A stretch of DNA of 64,000 nt from Ectobacillus panaciterrae DSM 19096 (lineage in GTDB: Bacteria > Bacillota > Bacilli > Bacillales > Bacillaceae_G). The notes below the pieces were generated by a model. The model was not told the DNA's origin. It saw only the letters and a list, made by a program, of their open reading frames with translations, and made no database searches. Of this stretch, positions 36,977 to 44,721 are shown piece by piece. A program made the position numbers and the translations under genes. The stretch is from positions 1-64,000 of the forward strand of contig NZ_AUMR01000012.1 in NCBI RefSeq assembly GCF_000430785.1. Reading direction: 5' to 3'. How positions within the stretch are numbered: the stretch's first letter is position 1; every line of letters begins with the position of its first letter.

Positions 36977-37948
36977 ATGAAATGGGGTTTTTTCTTGAAC
37001 TTTCCACAATTGAAAATAGGTCACATGGTGCCAAAGGTTCCAATCATGCAAGGTGGTATGGGTGTGGGAATTTCTTTAAGTAGACTAGCATCTGCTGTTG
37101 CGAACGCTGGGGGAATTGGAATCATATCAGGAACGGGGATTACCGTCGATGAAATGAGATCACATATAAGGAAGGCGAAGGATTGTATAAAGGATTCCGG
37201 CTATATTGGGGTAAACGTTCTTTTCGCCATGAATGACTTTGCTGAAAAAATGAAAGCAGCCATTGAAGAAAAGATTGATTTCATCATATCAGGTGCTGGA
37301 ATTTCAAGAGATATGTATGCTTGGGGCAAAGAATCCGGCATACCTGTCATCTCGATTGTATCTTCAGCGAAGCTTGCTAAGCTGTCAGAACGTCTAGGTG
37401 CTTCTGCTGTTGTTGTAGAAGGCTATGAAGCCGGAGGGCACCTTGGTACCGAAAGACCTTTGTTCGATATATTACCAGAAGTGGTTTCTGCGGTTAAGAT
37501 TCCAGTTATTGCTGCTGGAGGAATTATGACCGGAGAAGATCTCGGGCGCGCCTTAAGTATGGGGGCTTCTGGAGTACAGATGGGAACGAGGTTCGTTGCT
37601 AGTGAAGAGTGCGATGCTCCGTTATCATTTAAAGAAAAATATGTACACGCGCGGCAGGAAGATACTATTTTGGTAAAAACAACCGTTGGTCTCCAGGGTC
37701 GTGTGATTAAGAATCATTTCACTGAACTTATTTCTGATGATAAAAAGGTGAACATTAAGAAGTGCATTAATTGCCTGAAAAATTGTTCTTATCGTTTTTG
37801 TACGCTAGATTCTTTGATTACATCTATGAATGGAGATTGCGAGAATGGCCTTGTTTTTGCCGGTGCAAGAGTGCATGAAATCGAAGAAATCCTGCCAGTT
37901 AAAACAATCATCAACAACATTATGAGAGAATATGAAGCTTGTATATGA
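36977..37948 (+). CDS. Nitronate monooxygenase-like (NPD/FabK-type) flavoprotein
   Basis: A 323-residue TIM-barrel FMN enzyme. Family marks are PIMQGGMGVGIS (~24), GVNVLFAMNDF (~75), FIISGAGIS (~103), VVEGYEAGGHLG (~147), IAAGGIMTGEDLGRALSMGA, SGVQMGTRFVASEE. A Cys-rich end (KKCINCLKNCSYRFCT) is seen in this Firmicute subgroup, which often lies among anaerobic or FabK-like enzymes; nitroalkane oxidation and enoyl-ACP reduction are both possible. The ATG at 36977 has a poor SD; TTG 36995 after GGGG would give MNFPQLKIGH, the usual family start, and may be the real one. A TPP riboswitch follows 31 bases after its stop. Confidence 0.85.
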   Translation: MKWGFFLNFPQLKIGHMVPKVPIMQGGMGVGISLSRLASAVANAGGIGIISGTGITVDEMRSHIRKAKDCIKDSGYIGVNVLFAMNDFAEKMKAAIEEKIDFIISGAGISRDMYAWGKESGIPVISIVSSAKLAKLSERLGASAVVVEGYEAGGHLGTERPLFDILPEVVSAVKIPVIAAGGIMTGEDLGRALSMGASGVQMGTRFVASEECDAPLSFKEKYVHARQEDTILVKTTVGLQGRVIKNHFTELISDDKKVNIKKCINCLKNCSYRFCTLDSLITSMNGDCENGLVFAGARVHEIEEILPVKTIINNIMREYEACI

Positions 37949-37979
37949 TTTTATAAAAATAAATAACATTTGATAGAAA

Positions 37980-38058
37980 TCTAGGGGTGCCCTTTTGAGG
38001 CTGAGAGGAGCAATCCAACCCTTTGAACCTGATTTGATTAGTACCAACGTAGGGAAGA
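37980..38058 (+). promoter_or_regulatory. TPP riboswitch (THI element)
   Basis: Conserved blocks appear in order: GGGGTGCCC, GGCTGAGAG, ACCCTTTGAACCTGAT and ACCAACGTAGGGAAG. Together with the terminator just downstream this is a TPP-sensing leader for thiH. Confidence 0.96.
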
Positions 38059-38074
38059 TTAAACACGCTTGTGC

Positions 38075-38108
38075 AGCTTACCTATTTTTTGGGGTAAGCT
38101 TTATATTT
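38075..38108 (+). terminator. Terminator of the TPP riboswitch expression platform
   Basis: AGCTTACC/GGTAAGCT stem, then TTATATTT, 17 bases before the thiH start and directly ahead of AAGGAGG. TPP binding should favour it. Confidence 0.85.
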
Positions 38109-38124
38109 CAAGGAGGATAGAAAA

Positions 38125-39207
38125 ATGAACTATTACAAAAAATATTATGAGAAAAAGAACTTATCTTTTGAGGACTATTTTTCATCACTAACTCATGAAG
38201 ATGTAAAGCACGTAATAAATAAAACAACGTTAAACGAGTTGGATTTTTTAACTTTATTATCGCCTGCAGCAGAGCCTTTTTTAGAAGATATGGGGCAAAA
38301 GGCTCAACAAGTAACTATTCAACATTTTGGGAAAGTAATGCAGTTGTTTGCACCTCTCTATATCTCCGATCACTGCGTCAATCAGTGCCTGTATTGCAGT
38401 TACAGCATAAACAATGATTTTCCTCGAAAAAAACTTACCTTGTCAGAAATTGAAGCAGAGGCCAAGGTAATAGCTGAAACAGGAATTGAACACTTGCTTA
38501 TTTTAACTGGGGAATCACGGTTACATGCCTCTATTGATTATCTTAAAGAAAGTATCACGATTTTAAAGAAATATTTTTCCTCCCTTTCAATTGAGTTACA
38601 CCCTCTGAAAACAGAAGAATATCGGGAATTGATTCAATGTGGCATAACCGGACTCACTGTTTATCAGGAAGTATACAACGAAGACATATATAAGCAAATT
38701 CATGTGAAAGGTCCAAAACGAAACTACTCATATCGATTGGATACGCCGGAACGGGGTTGCAAAGCAGGAATAAGCAAGGTTAATATCGGGGCACTCCTGG
38801 GAATGGATGACTGGCGGAAAGAAGTGTTCTTTACCGGTATTCATGCTGCTTACTTGAAACATAAGTATGCAGAAACGGAAATCGGGATTGGATTTCCAAG
38901 AATGCGCCCTCATTTGGGAGATTTTCAGCCAAAAACAAATGTTACAGATAAAAATTTACTTCAAGCCATGATAGCAATGCGTTTATTTTTGCCAGAATCA
39001 GATATTATCCTTTCAACAAGAGAGCAGCCAGAACTTCGTGACCACCTTATTAGTATGGGCGTTACTAAAATGTCTGCAGCTTCCTCAACTGCTGTCGGTG
39101 GTTATGTAAACAAAGAGACCAGCCACAGTCAGTTTGAAATTTCCGATGAACGAAGTGTTGACAAAATAAAAGATATGTTGCACATTAACGACTATCAAAC
39201 CCGATGA
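38125..39207 (+). CDS. thiH: 2-iminoacetate synthase ThiH (radical SAM)
   Basis: A 360-residue radical SAM protein of the ThiH/HydG/BioB group. The 4Fe-4S binding triad is CVNQCLYC (~86-93, C-X3-C-X2-C), followed by the SAM-binding LILTGES and the ThiH-type tail motifs YQEVYN, HVKGPKRNY and GLLLG-like NIGALLG. It splits tyrosine into p-cresol and dehydroglycine for thiazole synthesis in anaerobes and enterics. Most aerobic Bacillus use the glycine oxidase ThiO instead. AAGGAGG lies 8 bases upstream. It is alone behind a TPP riboswitch, with no thiG, thiS or thiF nearby. Confidence 0.92.
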   Translation: MNYYKKYYEKKNLSFEDYFSSLTHEDVKHVINKTTLNELDFLTLLSPAAEPFLEDMGQKAQQVTIQHFGKVMQLFAPLYISDHCVNQCLYCSYSINNDFPRKKLTLSEIEAEAKVIAETGIEHLLILTGESRLHASIDYLKESITILKKYFSSLSIELHPLKTEEYRELIQCGITGLTVYQEVYNEDIYKQIHVKGPKRNYSYRLDTPERGCKAGISKVNIGALLGMDDWRKEVFFTGIHAAYLKHKYAETEIGIGFPRMRPHLGDFQPKTNVTDKNLLQAMIAMRLFLPESDIILSTREQPELRDHLISMGVTKMSAASSTAVGGYVNKETSHSQFEISDERSVDKIKDMLHINDYQTR

Positions 39208-39276
39208 AGATAATTAAGACTTTTTTCTTACTAGCCAGTTATTGTACAGTTCGTTTTGATACGCTAAGCTATTCAT

Positions 39277-39352
39277 GAGACAAGGGAGCTCCTTTCAAGG
39301 ATGGTTGGTCGCACTTCTATTCTAGTGAAGAAACGCTTCCTTGTCTCTTTTC
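39277..39352 (+). terminator. Long hairpin / terminator after thiH
   Basis: Arms GAGACAAGG (39277-39285) and CCTTGTCTC (39339-39347) followed by TTTTCC; the 53-base loop can fold further. Possibly a small repeat serving as terminator. Confidence 0.6.
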
Positions 39353-39407
39353 CTATGGATTTGTCAGTTTTCACAAGTGCTTTTACTCAAGTACAATTAT
39401 AAAATAA

Positions 39408-39441
39408 AAAAGAAAACCCGTACAATTGAATTTTGTACAGG
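39408..39441 (-). terminator. Terminator of the 39-aa gene
   Basis: Minus strand CCTGTACAA/TTGTACGGG stem followed by TTTTCTTTTTT. Confidence 0.8.
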
Positions 39442-39442
39442 T

Positions 39443-39562
39443 CTAACTTGCTTTCTCGTCTTCTTTTTTATCTTCCTTCTTAATTTTCTGGGTTAATTCA
39501 ATGAGTGCTTTTGCAGCTTTCTCTGCATTAAACGTGCCAATTTCTTCGTAGTTAAAATCCAT
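39443..39562 (-). CDS. Small charged protein (39 aa), phage-type
   Basis: From ATG 39562, with GAGGTGAGC upstream, a 39-residue peptide reads MDFNYEEIGTFNAEKAAKAL, then IELTQKIKKEDKKEDEKAS. It is helical and very Lys/Glu rich. The strong SD and immediate terminator support expression. Similar tiny genes sit beside recombinase genes in Bacillus phages, which fits the neighbours; no function is known. Confidence 0.7.
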   Translation of the reverse strand: MDFNYEEIGTFNAEKAAKALIELTQKIKKEDKKEDEKAS

Positions 39563-39810
39563 GGTGCGCTCACCTCGACGATATAGTATGCGAGATGTTT
39601 TGTCTGTGTACCTTACCCTACTCTTATATCGCTGAAATTTGAAGTGTAAGGCAGAAACTCCATATAATATAGAAAAAAGTCGACCTGACTGATCTCTTTT
39701 AGGTTAATTAAGTCCTATTTAATTCGGTAAAGGAAATTATTCAAATGAATTTCACCTGAATATACCCACAACCTATTCACAAGTAAAGCAAAAATAAAAA
39801 AACAGCGAAA

Positions 39811-39936
39811 TTATTCGCTTCCTTTGATGAATTGCTCAAGTTCTTTTGTCTTTTGACCATCTAATTGATTAGAAATATAGATAAGACTGTTTTGAACTGC
39901 CATTGATTCTAAATGTAATAGTCTTTGCCCAGATGC
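39811..39936 (-). pseudogene. 3' fragment of a phage-type gene
   Basis: The frame reads ASGQRLLHLESMAVQNSLIY, then ISNQLDGQKTKELEQFIKGS E and TAA at 39811. It looks like the helical C-terminus of a small phage protein. A stop lies just upstream of the conserved-looking part, and no start exists, so it is a remnant. Confidence 0.5.
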
Positions 39937-39947
39937 AATTTAGGTCA

Positions 39948-39976
39948 TTCTAGAGCTTCTGAAGATTACTCTAGAA
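39948..39976. repeat. Inverted repeat beside the recombinase gene
   Basis: TTCTAGAG-N13-CTCTAGAA, perfect 8-bp arms, 22 bases after the recombinase stop. It may be a terminator stem without a T run or part of an attachment region. Confidence 0.5.
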
Positions 39977-39997
39977 CAATATTGCTTAAGATACTTT

Positions 39998-41473
39998 TTA
40001 TAGCCATTCAATCTTTATTGTAGCTGCTTTTCTTTCTCTTGTGGTGTCATGATTTGCTTCTGTATTTGAAGAGAACCATATCTTCTTAATAAACGTCTTG
40101 AGAAAAGTGTTACAAGGCTCAGACTCAAGTTCATCTAGCTTATCTAATGTTCTAATAGTGTCTTCTAGTCGTTGTTGCTCTTCATCTGTATTAGATAAAT
40201 TTTCTAATTGAATGTCAATGAGCTCTATTTGTTGTTGAACTTGCCTGATTTGTTCTTCATTCTCATCCCGCATTTCGTAAAAATCGTTTTTTGTTATCTC
40301 TCCGTCCATTCGCATCTCTTTCAAATTTCGTTGCCGTTTATTGAGTTTTTCTAATTGCTTATTCAATGATTCTCGTTGAATCGCTAACTTCTTCTCTACA
40401 TCGGTTGTATCAAGAGATTTCAACTTTTTTAGTGCTTGTTCAAAATCCGTCTTTCTTTCTTTAACCTTCTGTAATACAAACTTCTCTATTGAAAGGTACT
40501 TGTGGCCTCTGTCTTGACATACGTTATTATCAATTTTGTAACTGCACGATTTTATGAACTCAACACCGTTTCCATCACATTGCAAATATCTCTTTCTTCC
40601 GCAGCAGTTACAGTAAATTAGATTTTGAAGTCTTCTCGTAGCTTTCAACTTGTGAAAGAACTTGTCTTGACTATTCTCTTCTAACATCTTTTGAACCTCT
40701 AAAAATGTTTGTTTGCTTACAATACCAGAGTGAGCATTCTCAACGAACACTTCATCAACCACTCTGCCATTAACTCGTCTGCACGCTTGAATGACTCCGT
40801 AATAAACTGGATTCTTTCTAATTTGACTAATGTGGGAGCTAGTCAGTACTTTACCTTGTCTGCTTCTCCATCCGAGCATATCTAACTGCTTCGCGATTTC
40901 ATTCGCACTAACTCGCTCTAATGTCTTTTGAAAGATGTGACGAATTATTTTAGCTTCATCTTCAACTATTTCTAATCGTTTATCTTCGTTCTTCTTGTAT
41001 CCTAGAGGAATACGATTCGACATCGTCCATTTGCCTTGTTCTGCTGCTGCTAATCTCCCTCTTCCTAAACGTTTACGAATTTGTTTGTATTCGAAGTTTG
41101 CCATCATCGCTTGAAATGAGAAAAGCATTTCATTGCTTTCCTGAGACAAATCTATTGCACCTTGAGGAGTCAAAATTTTGATGTCGTGGAGAATCAACAT
41201 CTTCTTAATTTCTTCAGCATGAGCATTATCACGAGAAATTCTATCGATGTCCATTACAAGAAGGGCGTCATAATCATCTAGTCTACTTAGCAACAAATTC
41301 AACTGAGGTCTTTCAGTATTAACCCCACTTGAAATTTCTTGGTAAATGTCATAGGTTAGTTTTTGTTGTTTTGAAAGCTTGATTAGAGCATTTCGGTGAT
41401 TAGTCAGAATTTCATCTATATCTAAATGTTCCTCGTTTCTTGATAAGCGTAAATAAATCGCGGCTAATCCCAT
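39998..41473 (-). CDS. Large serine recombinase
   Basis: A ~491-residue site-specific recombinase. The N-terminal resolvase domain (1-~145) has the catalytic Ser in AIYLRLSRNEE and the Arg-rich DIDRISRDNAHAEEIKK. The recombinase domain (~155-250) and a zinc ribbon (YCNCCGRKRYLQC with SCSYKIDNNVC, ~285-330) are followed by a long coiled coil (~345-450), as in phage integrases of the phiC31/Bxb1 class. ATG 41473 is 5 bases after AGAGGTGA; GTG 41482 overlaps the stop of the small gene upstream. The protein looks complete. Partner att sites were not identified. Confidence 0.9.
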   Translation of the reverse strand: MGLAAIYLRLSRNEEHLDIDEILTNHRNALIKLSKQQKLTYDIYQEISSGVNTERPQLNLLLSRLDDYDALLVMDIDRISRDNAHAEEIKKMLILHDIKILTPQGAIDLSQESNEMLFSFQAMMANFEYKQIRKRLGRGRLAAAEQGKWTMSNRIPLGYKKNEDKRLEIVEDEAKIIRHIFQKTLERVSANEIAKQLDMLGWRSRQGKVLTSSHISQIRKNPVYYGVIQACRRVNGRVVDEVFVENAHSGIVSKQTFLEVQKMLEENSQDKFFHKLKATRRLQNLIYCNCCGRKRYLQCDGNGVEFIKSCSYKIDNNVCQDRGHKYLSIEKFVLQKVKERKTDFEQALKKLKSLDTTDVEKKLAIQRESLNKQLEKLNKRQRNLKEMRMDGEITKNDFYEMRDENEEQIRQVQQQIELIDIQLENLSNTDEEQQRLEDTIRTLDKLDELESEPCNTFLKTFIKKIWFSSNTEANHDTTRERKAATIKIEWL

Positions 41474-41478
41474 TCGCT

Positions 41479-41628
41479 TCACCTCTTAATATATGCATTT
41501 GGAATGACGCCATATTTTTCATCTAATAAAAATAGAAAATTAATATTTGTAATCTTGCCGACTGTGCCATACAACGTAATCACGACTATATCGCCAATAT
41601 TGTATTTAGGTTGTTTTTTTCTAGTCAA
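41479..41628 (-). CDS. Small protein encoded before the recombinase (49 aa)
   Basis: A TTG start at 41628 after GGGAGGAATAG gives a 49-residue protein, TRKKQPKYNIGDIVVITLYG then TVGKITNINFLFLLDEKYGV IPNAYIKR. Its N-half matches the KKQPxYxxGD(I/M)VVITxYGTVGxIT peptides commonly found directly before large serine recombinases in Bacillus phages. Beyond TVGKIT it diverges from that pattern, so the end may be altered. The stop overlaps the recombinase GTG by four bases, which suggests coupling. Confidence 0.75.
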   Translation of the reverse strand: MTRKKQPKYNIGDIVVITLYGTVGKITNINFLFLLDEKYGVIPNAYIKR

Positions 41629-41816
41629 ACTATTCCTCCCCTTTACGAGTCGTGATCCAATGGTATTCTGACGATATCAGTATATGCGGGCTGAAGGAAA
41701 ACGCTTATTATAGATGTGCATTATACAAAAAGAATTTTGCCTACAAGAAAAGCGTTTTTTTGCAAATGCATTGGCGGAGGTTCTTGGAGGGTAGCACCTA
41801 GCCGGTGGAGCTGGAC

Positions 41817-41850
41817 ATAAAAAAGCACACCCTAGTATGTGGTGTGCTTA
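41817..41850 (-). terminator. Terminator overlapping the yozE stop codon
   Basis: Minus strand AGCACACC/GGTGTGCT stem, followed by TTTTTTA. The stop codon TAA is part of the stem. Confidence 0.85.
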
Positions 41851-42063
41851 CGCTTCCTGTACATATTTTTCCCATGCCTGATCAAAAATGGTCATGCTTT
41901 CTAGCAAACCGCTCAGTTCTAAATAAGAGCTGATTTCATCGTATTCAGCGGATTGCTTCGGAAAGCTGTGATCATCATACATTTTTATGGCCAGCACCGT
42001 TAAATCGTCTTTTTGGTAGCTGTCGCGGTATTTCATCATATAATGATAGAATGACTTGTTCAT
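41848..42063 (-). CDS. yozE: YozE-like SAM-fold protein
   Basis: A 71-residue protein from ATG 42063 (AGGGGGGCACTCT upstream). Its pattern SFYHYMMKYRDS, DHSFPKQSAEYDEISSYLEL and MTIFDQAWEKY is that of the YozE/UPF0346 family, which has a sterile-alpha-motif-like helical fold and no known function. A longer frame exists but lacks an SD. It lies downstream of yokU, with 68 bases between; the terminator at 41817 closes the block. Confidence 0.9.
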   Translation of the reverse strand: MNKSFYHYMMKYRDSYQKDDLTVLAIKMYDDHSFPKQSAEYDEISSYLELSGLLESMTIFDQAWEKYVQEA

Positions 42064-42131
42064 AGAGTGCCCCCCTGTTTTTTGCTTCATTATACACAGA
42101 GATATTGAAAAAAACCAGCCGATTGGCTGGT

Positions 42132-42410
42132 TCATGTTGAGAAATCAAAATAGTTTCGTTTCAGAAGACGCGGGCGTTTCATTAAATCCTCAAATGAAAG
42201 AATCTTTGGCAGCTGCTTCGTGTCAATTAAGAAAAGCTGATCCTCAATTTGCTTTACAGTATCTTCCGTTTGATATGTCATTCCGCACGCAGAGCAGCAT
42301 ACACACGGCGTTTCCTCAATTTGTACTGTTTTCGTACCGTCTGGAAGCTCCCAATATACAGTATTTACACTTTCCTTTGCTGTCGTATTTTCGCACCAGC
42401 TGCACTTCAT
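42132..42410 (-). CDS. yokU: YokU-like zinc-finger protein
   Basis: A 92-residue protein with two Cys pairs (MKCSWCENT and VCCSACGMTYQT), the YgiT-type zinc finger of antitoxin-like proteins. The ATG overlaps the stop of kamA as ATGA, so the two are coupled. The same pair kamA-yokU occurs in B. subtilis. No HTH domain follows the finger, unlike MqsA antitoxins; a role in KamA expression or maturation is a guess. Confidence 0.9.
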   Translation of the reverse strand: MKCSWCENTTAKESVNTVYWELPDGTKTVQIEETPCVCCSACGMTYQTEDTVKQIEDQLFLIDTKQLPKILSFEDLMKRPRLLKRNYFDFST

Positions 42411-43819
42411 GATGTCGCTTCTCCCTCTGACGTTTTCATTTTTGTGATTTGCGCCTGAAACTTCTTCTCTTTTAACTCGTCGCGCTTATCCCGCTTGTTT
42501 TTTAAGGAGCTATGTGTCGGGTCTGTTTCATATGTTTTGCGGCGGTCCATACGCTGCAGTCCTTCCGGTACGAGATTAAATTTGCTGTCGTTCATAAGAG
42601 CTGCTATGCCGATATTTGAACGCTTTTCATCTGCATCTGGATATACTTCTTTAAAATAGCCGTCTGCACGTCCCGGCACATAATTTTCCGGCTCCGGATA
42701 CGTAGTAATAACGCCTTCAAAGTTGCGGAGTACAACTTTGTCAGGGCTTTGGGATATTAAATAATTAGGCTGAAGCGCAATTTTCCCTCCACCACCCGGT
42801 GCATCAACAACAAAGGTAGGTACTGCATAACCGGATGTATGCCCTCGCAGCCCTTCCATAATTTCCAGCCCTTTCGATACAGGCGCACGGAAATGGCTGA
42901 TTCCTTCTGACAAATCGCATTGATAAATATAATACGGGCGTACGCGAATTTTTACTAAATCATACATTAATTTTTTCATGATTGCTACACTGTCATTAAT
43001 TCCCGCTAATATAACAGCCTGATTTCCGACAGGCACGCCCGAATTCACGAGCATTTCGCAAGCGTGCTTCGCTTCCTCGGTAATTTCGATGGAAGTATTA
43101 AAGTGTGTGTTCAGCCAAACCGGATGATATTTTTTCAAGATATCGCAAAGATTTTCTGTAATACGCTGCGGAAATACGACCGGGGCCCTTGTGCCGATGC
43201 GAATGATTTCAACATGAGGAATCGCTCGTAAGTTTTTCAAGATATATTCTAAAATATTATCATTAATTAATAAACCGTCTCCCCCAGAAATAAGAACGTC
43301 CCGTACTTGCGGCGTTTGTGCGATATACTGAATCGCGGCATCCAACTGCTTCTTCGGCACGCCCATTCCAATTTGTCCGCTGAATCGGCGGCGCGTACAA
43401 TACCGGCAATACATAGAGCATTGGTTTGTAACTAAAAACAGCACCCGGTCCGGATAGCGGTGCGTTAATCCCGGCACCGGAGAATCCTCATCCTCGTGAA
43501 GCGGATCTTCCAAATCATATTTCGTTTTATAGAGCTCTTTCGAAATCGGAACAGACTGCATGCGTACCGGACAGCGCGGATCATCCGGATTCATGAGAGA
43601 AGCATAGTACGGAGTAATATTAAGAGGAATTGTTTTTGTGGAAATGCGCACTCCTTCTTCTTCGTCCGCTGTTAAATTGATGACCTTTTTCAAATCATCC
43701 AATGTTTTAATTGTGTTGGTAAGCTGCCAAATCCAATCGTTCCATTGCTCTTCTGTAACATCCTTCCACAGTTCAATTTCGCTCCAATGGCGCTTTGGTT
43801 TATATAAGTTGTACAGCAT
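42407..43819 (-). CDS. kamA: Lysine 2,3-aminomutase
   Basis: A 470-residue radical SAM/PLP enzyme that turns L-lysine into beta-lysine. The cluster-binding motif CSMYCRYC (~136-143) follows LVTNQ; the PLP lysine lies in APGGGGKIALQP (~340). The start ATG 43819 is fixed by AAAGGGGGAAAC and by agreement with B. subtilis KamA (471 residues); the open frame runs 68 codons further up without an SD. In B. subtilis the gene belongs to a mother-cell (SigE) operon with yodTSRQP. Here yodP is missing and yodQ is separated by a repeat-filled 900-bp gap. Confidence 0.95.
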   Translation of the reverse strand: MLYNLYKPKRHWSEIELWKDVTEEQWNDWIWQLTNTIKTLDDLKKVINLTADEEEGVRISTKTIPLNITPYYASLMNPDDPRCPVRMQSVPISKELYKTKYDLEDPLHEDEDSPVPGLTHRYPDRVLFLVTNQCSMYCRYCTRRRFSGQIGMGVPKKQLDAAIQYIAQTPQVRDVLISGGDGLLINDNILEYILKNLRAIPHVEIIRIGTRAPVVFPQRITENLCDILKKYHPVWLNTHFNTSIEITEEAKHACEMLVNSGVPVGNQAVILAGINDSVAIMKKLMYDLVKIRVRPYYIYQCDLSEGISHFRAPVSKGLEIMEGLRGHTSGYAVPTFVVDAPGGGGKIALQPNYLISQSPDKVVLRNFEGVITTYPEPENYVPGRADGYFKEVYPDADEKRSNIGIAALMNDSKFNLVPEGLQRMDRRKTYETDPTHSSLKNKRDKRDELKEKKFQAQITKMKTSEGEATS

Positions 43820-44721
43820 AAGAGTTTCCCCCTTTAATTCTTTACTTTTTATAAAAGCAAAAACTGTGCCGACGCTTTTGTACCGTCTGCCTTCGTTTTC
43901 TATACATTTCCATATTATTTTTATATGTAACAACGATATTCTTGGTGAAAACACACAAACAGCTGCCGAGTACCTGGCAGCTGTTCCACATTTTTTAAGT
44001 TTATATTGCATTTGACGGAGCATTTAAAAGCTTGCAGGCTATAAAATACTTCAGTTTCCTTTGCCGGTACTGTCAGCAAGCATCCCCTGCCGAAAATCTG
44101 GCAGCATAACCGCGGCTTATCGTGATCTTTACTCGGTTATTTCTATCTTCTGTCAAGTATGTAATAAAGCTTTGGCATTGTTCCTATATACGTATTCCTT
44201 CGTTGATAAAAGTCGCATTCATTCCATACACAAACAATCGTACAAGAATAAAAGACCGACCGGCTGCGCAGCTCGCTCCAGCAGCTTTTTCATAAAAACA
44301 TGCCTGCGAGATTCCGGCAGCGCGGCACAATCTGTTATTTTCTTACACATAAAAAAAATTCACTGTGCATACGGCAAGGTGTTCACCTTTCCTTTTAATG
44401 ACAAGCTTTGTAAAAGCAGCGAAACGCTCAGTTTTCTCCACAGCAAGACTAGGTTGGTCGATTCGGATCATTCATGAAAGTAATCAAGAACTCACTCAAT
44501 AGTGCAGCGCTCCTTGCTTTCTAAAAAACTAACTATATACAAATGAATAAAAAAACCTGTTATAGCGGGGAGAGATCATCCGGCGACGTGCAGAAGCGGT
44601 CAAACCTTTGTAGTGGTTCATGCAAGGGGAAACCAGGAAGAAGAAGCATATCATGCTCCCTTTTCGTTGCACATAGCACAAAATGTTGAATTTATCATTC
44701 ACTCATATATATGCTAATATT
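43820..44721. other. 902-bp gap between yodQ and kamA
   Basis: Contains dispersed repeat copy C (44533-44712). It also has a stem CAGCTGCC/GGCAGCTG at 43960-43983, with TTCCACATTTTTT on the plus side. No gene or pseudogene was recognised in 44000-44530; the acetyltransferase gene yodP, expected near here by comparison with B. subtilis, is absent. Confidence 0.55.
44533..44712 (-). repeat. Dispersed repeat, copy C (MITE-like)
   Basis: Minus orientation. Ends CATATATATGAGTGAATGATAA and TTTTTATTCATTTGTATATAG form imperfect inverted repeats. The inner part (GTGCTATGTGCAAC, GCTTCTTCTTCCTGGTTT, CTACAAAGGTTTGACCGCTT, CGTCGCCGGATGATCTCTCC) is nearly identical to copy D at 55224. Confidence 0.85.

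Noticed and set aside
41479-41628. Antitoxin of a toxin-antitoxin pair with the recombinase
   Set aside because: Its sequence fits the small proteins commonly found before serine recombinases and no toxin is present.
42132-42410. MqsA-type antitoxin
   Set aside because: Only the YgiT-like zinc finger is shared; no HTH domain and no toxin gene, and the kamA linkage identifies YokU.
44000-44530. Remnant of yodP
   Set aside because: No acetyltransferase-like frame could be read on either strand.
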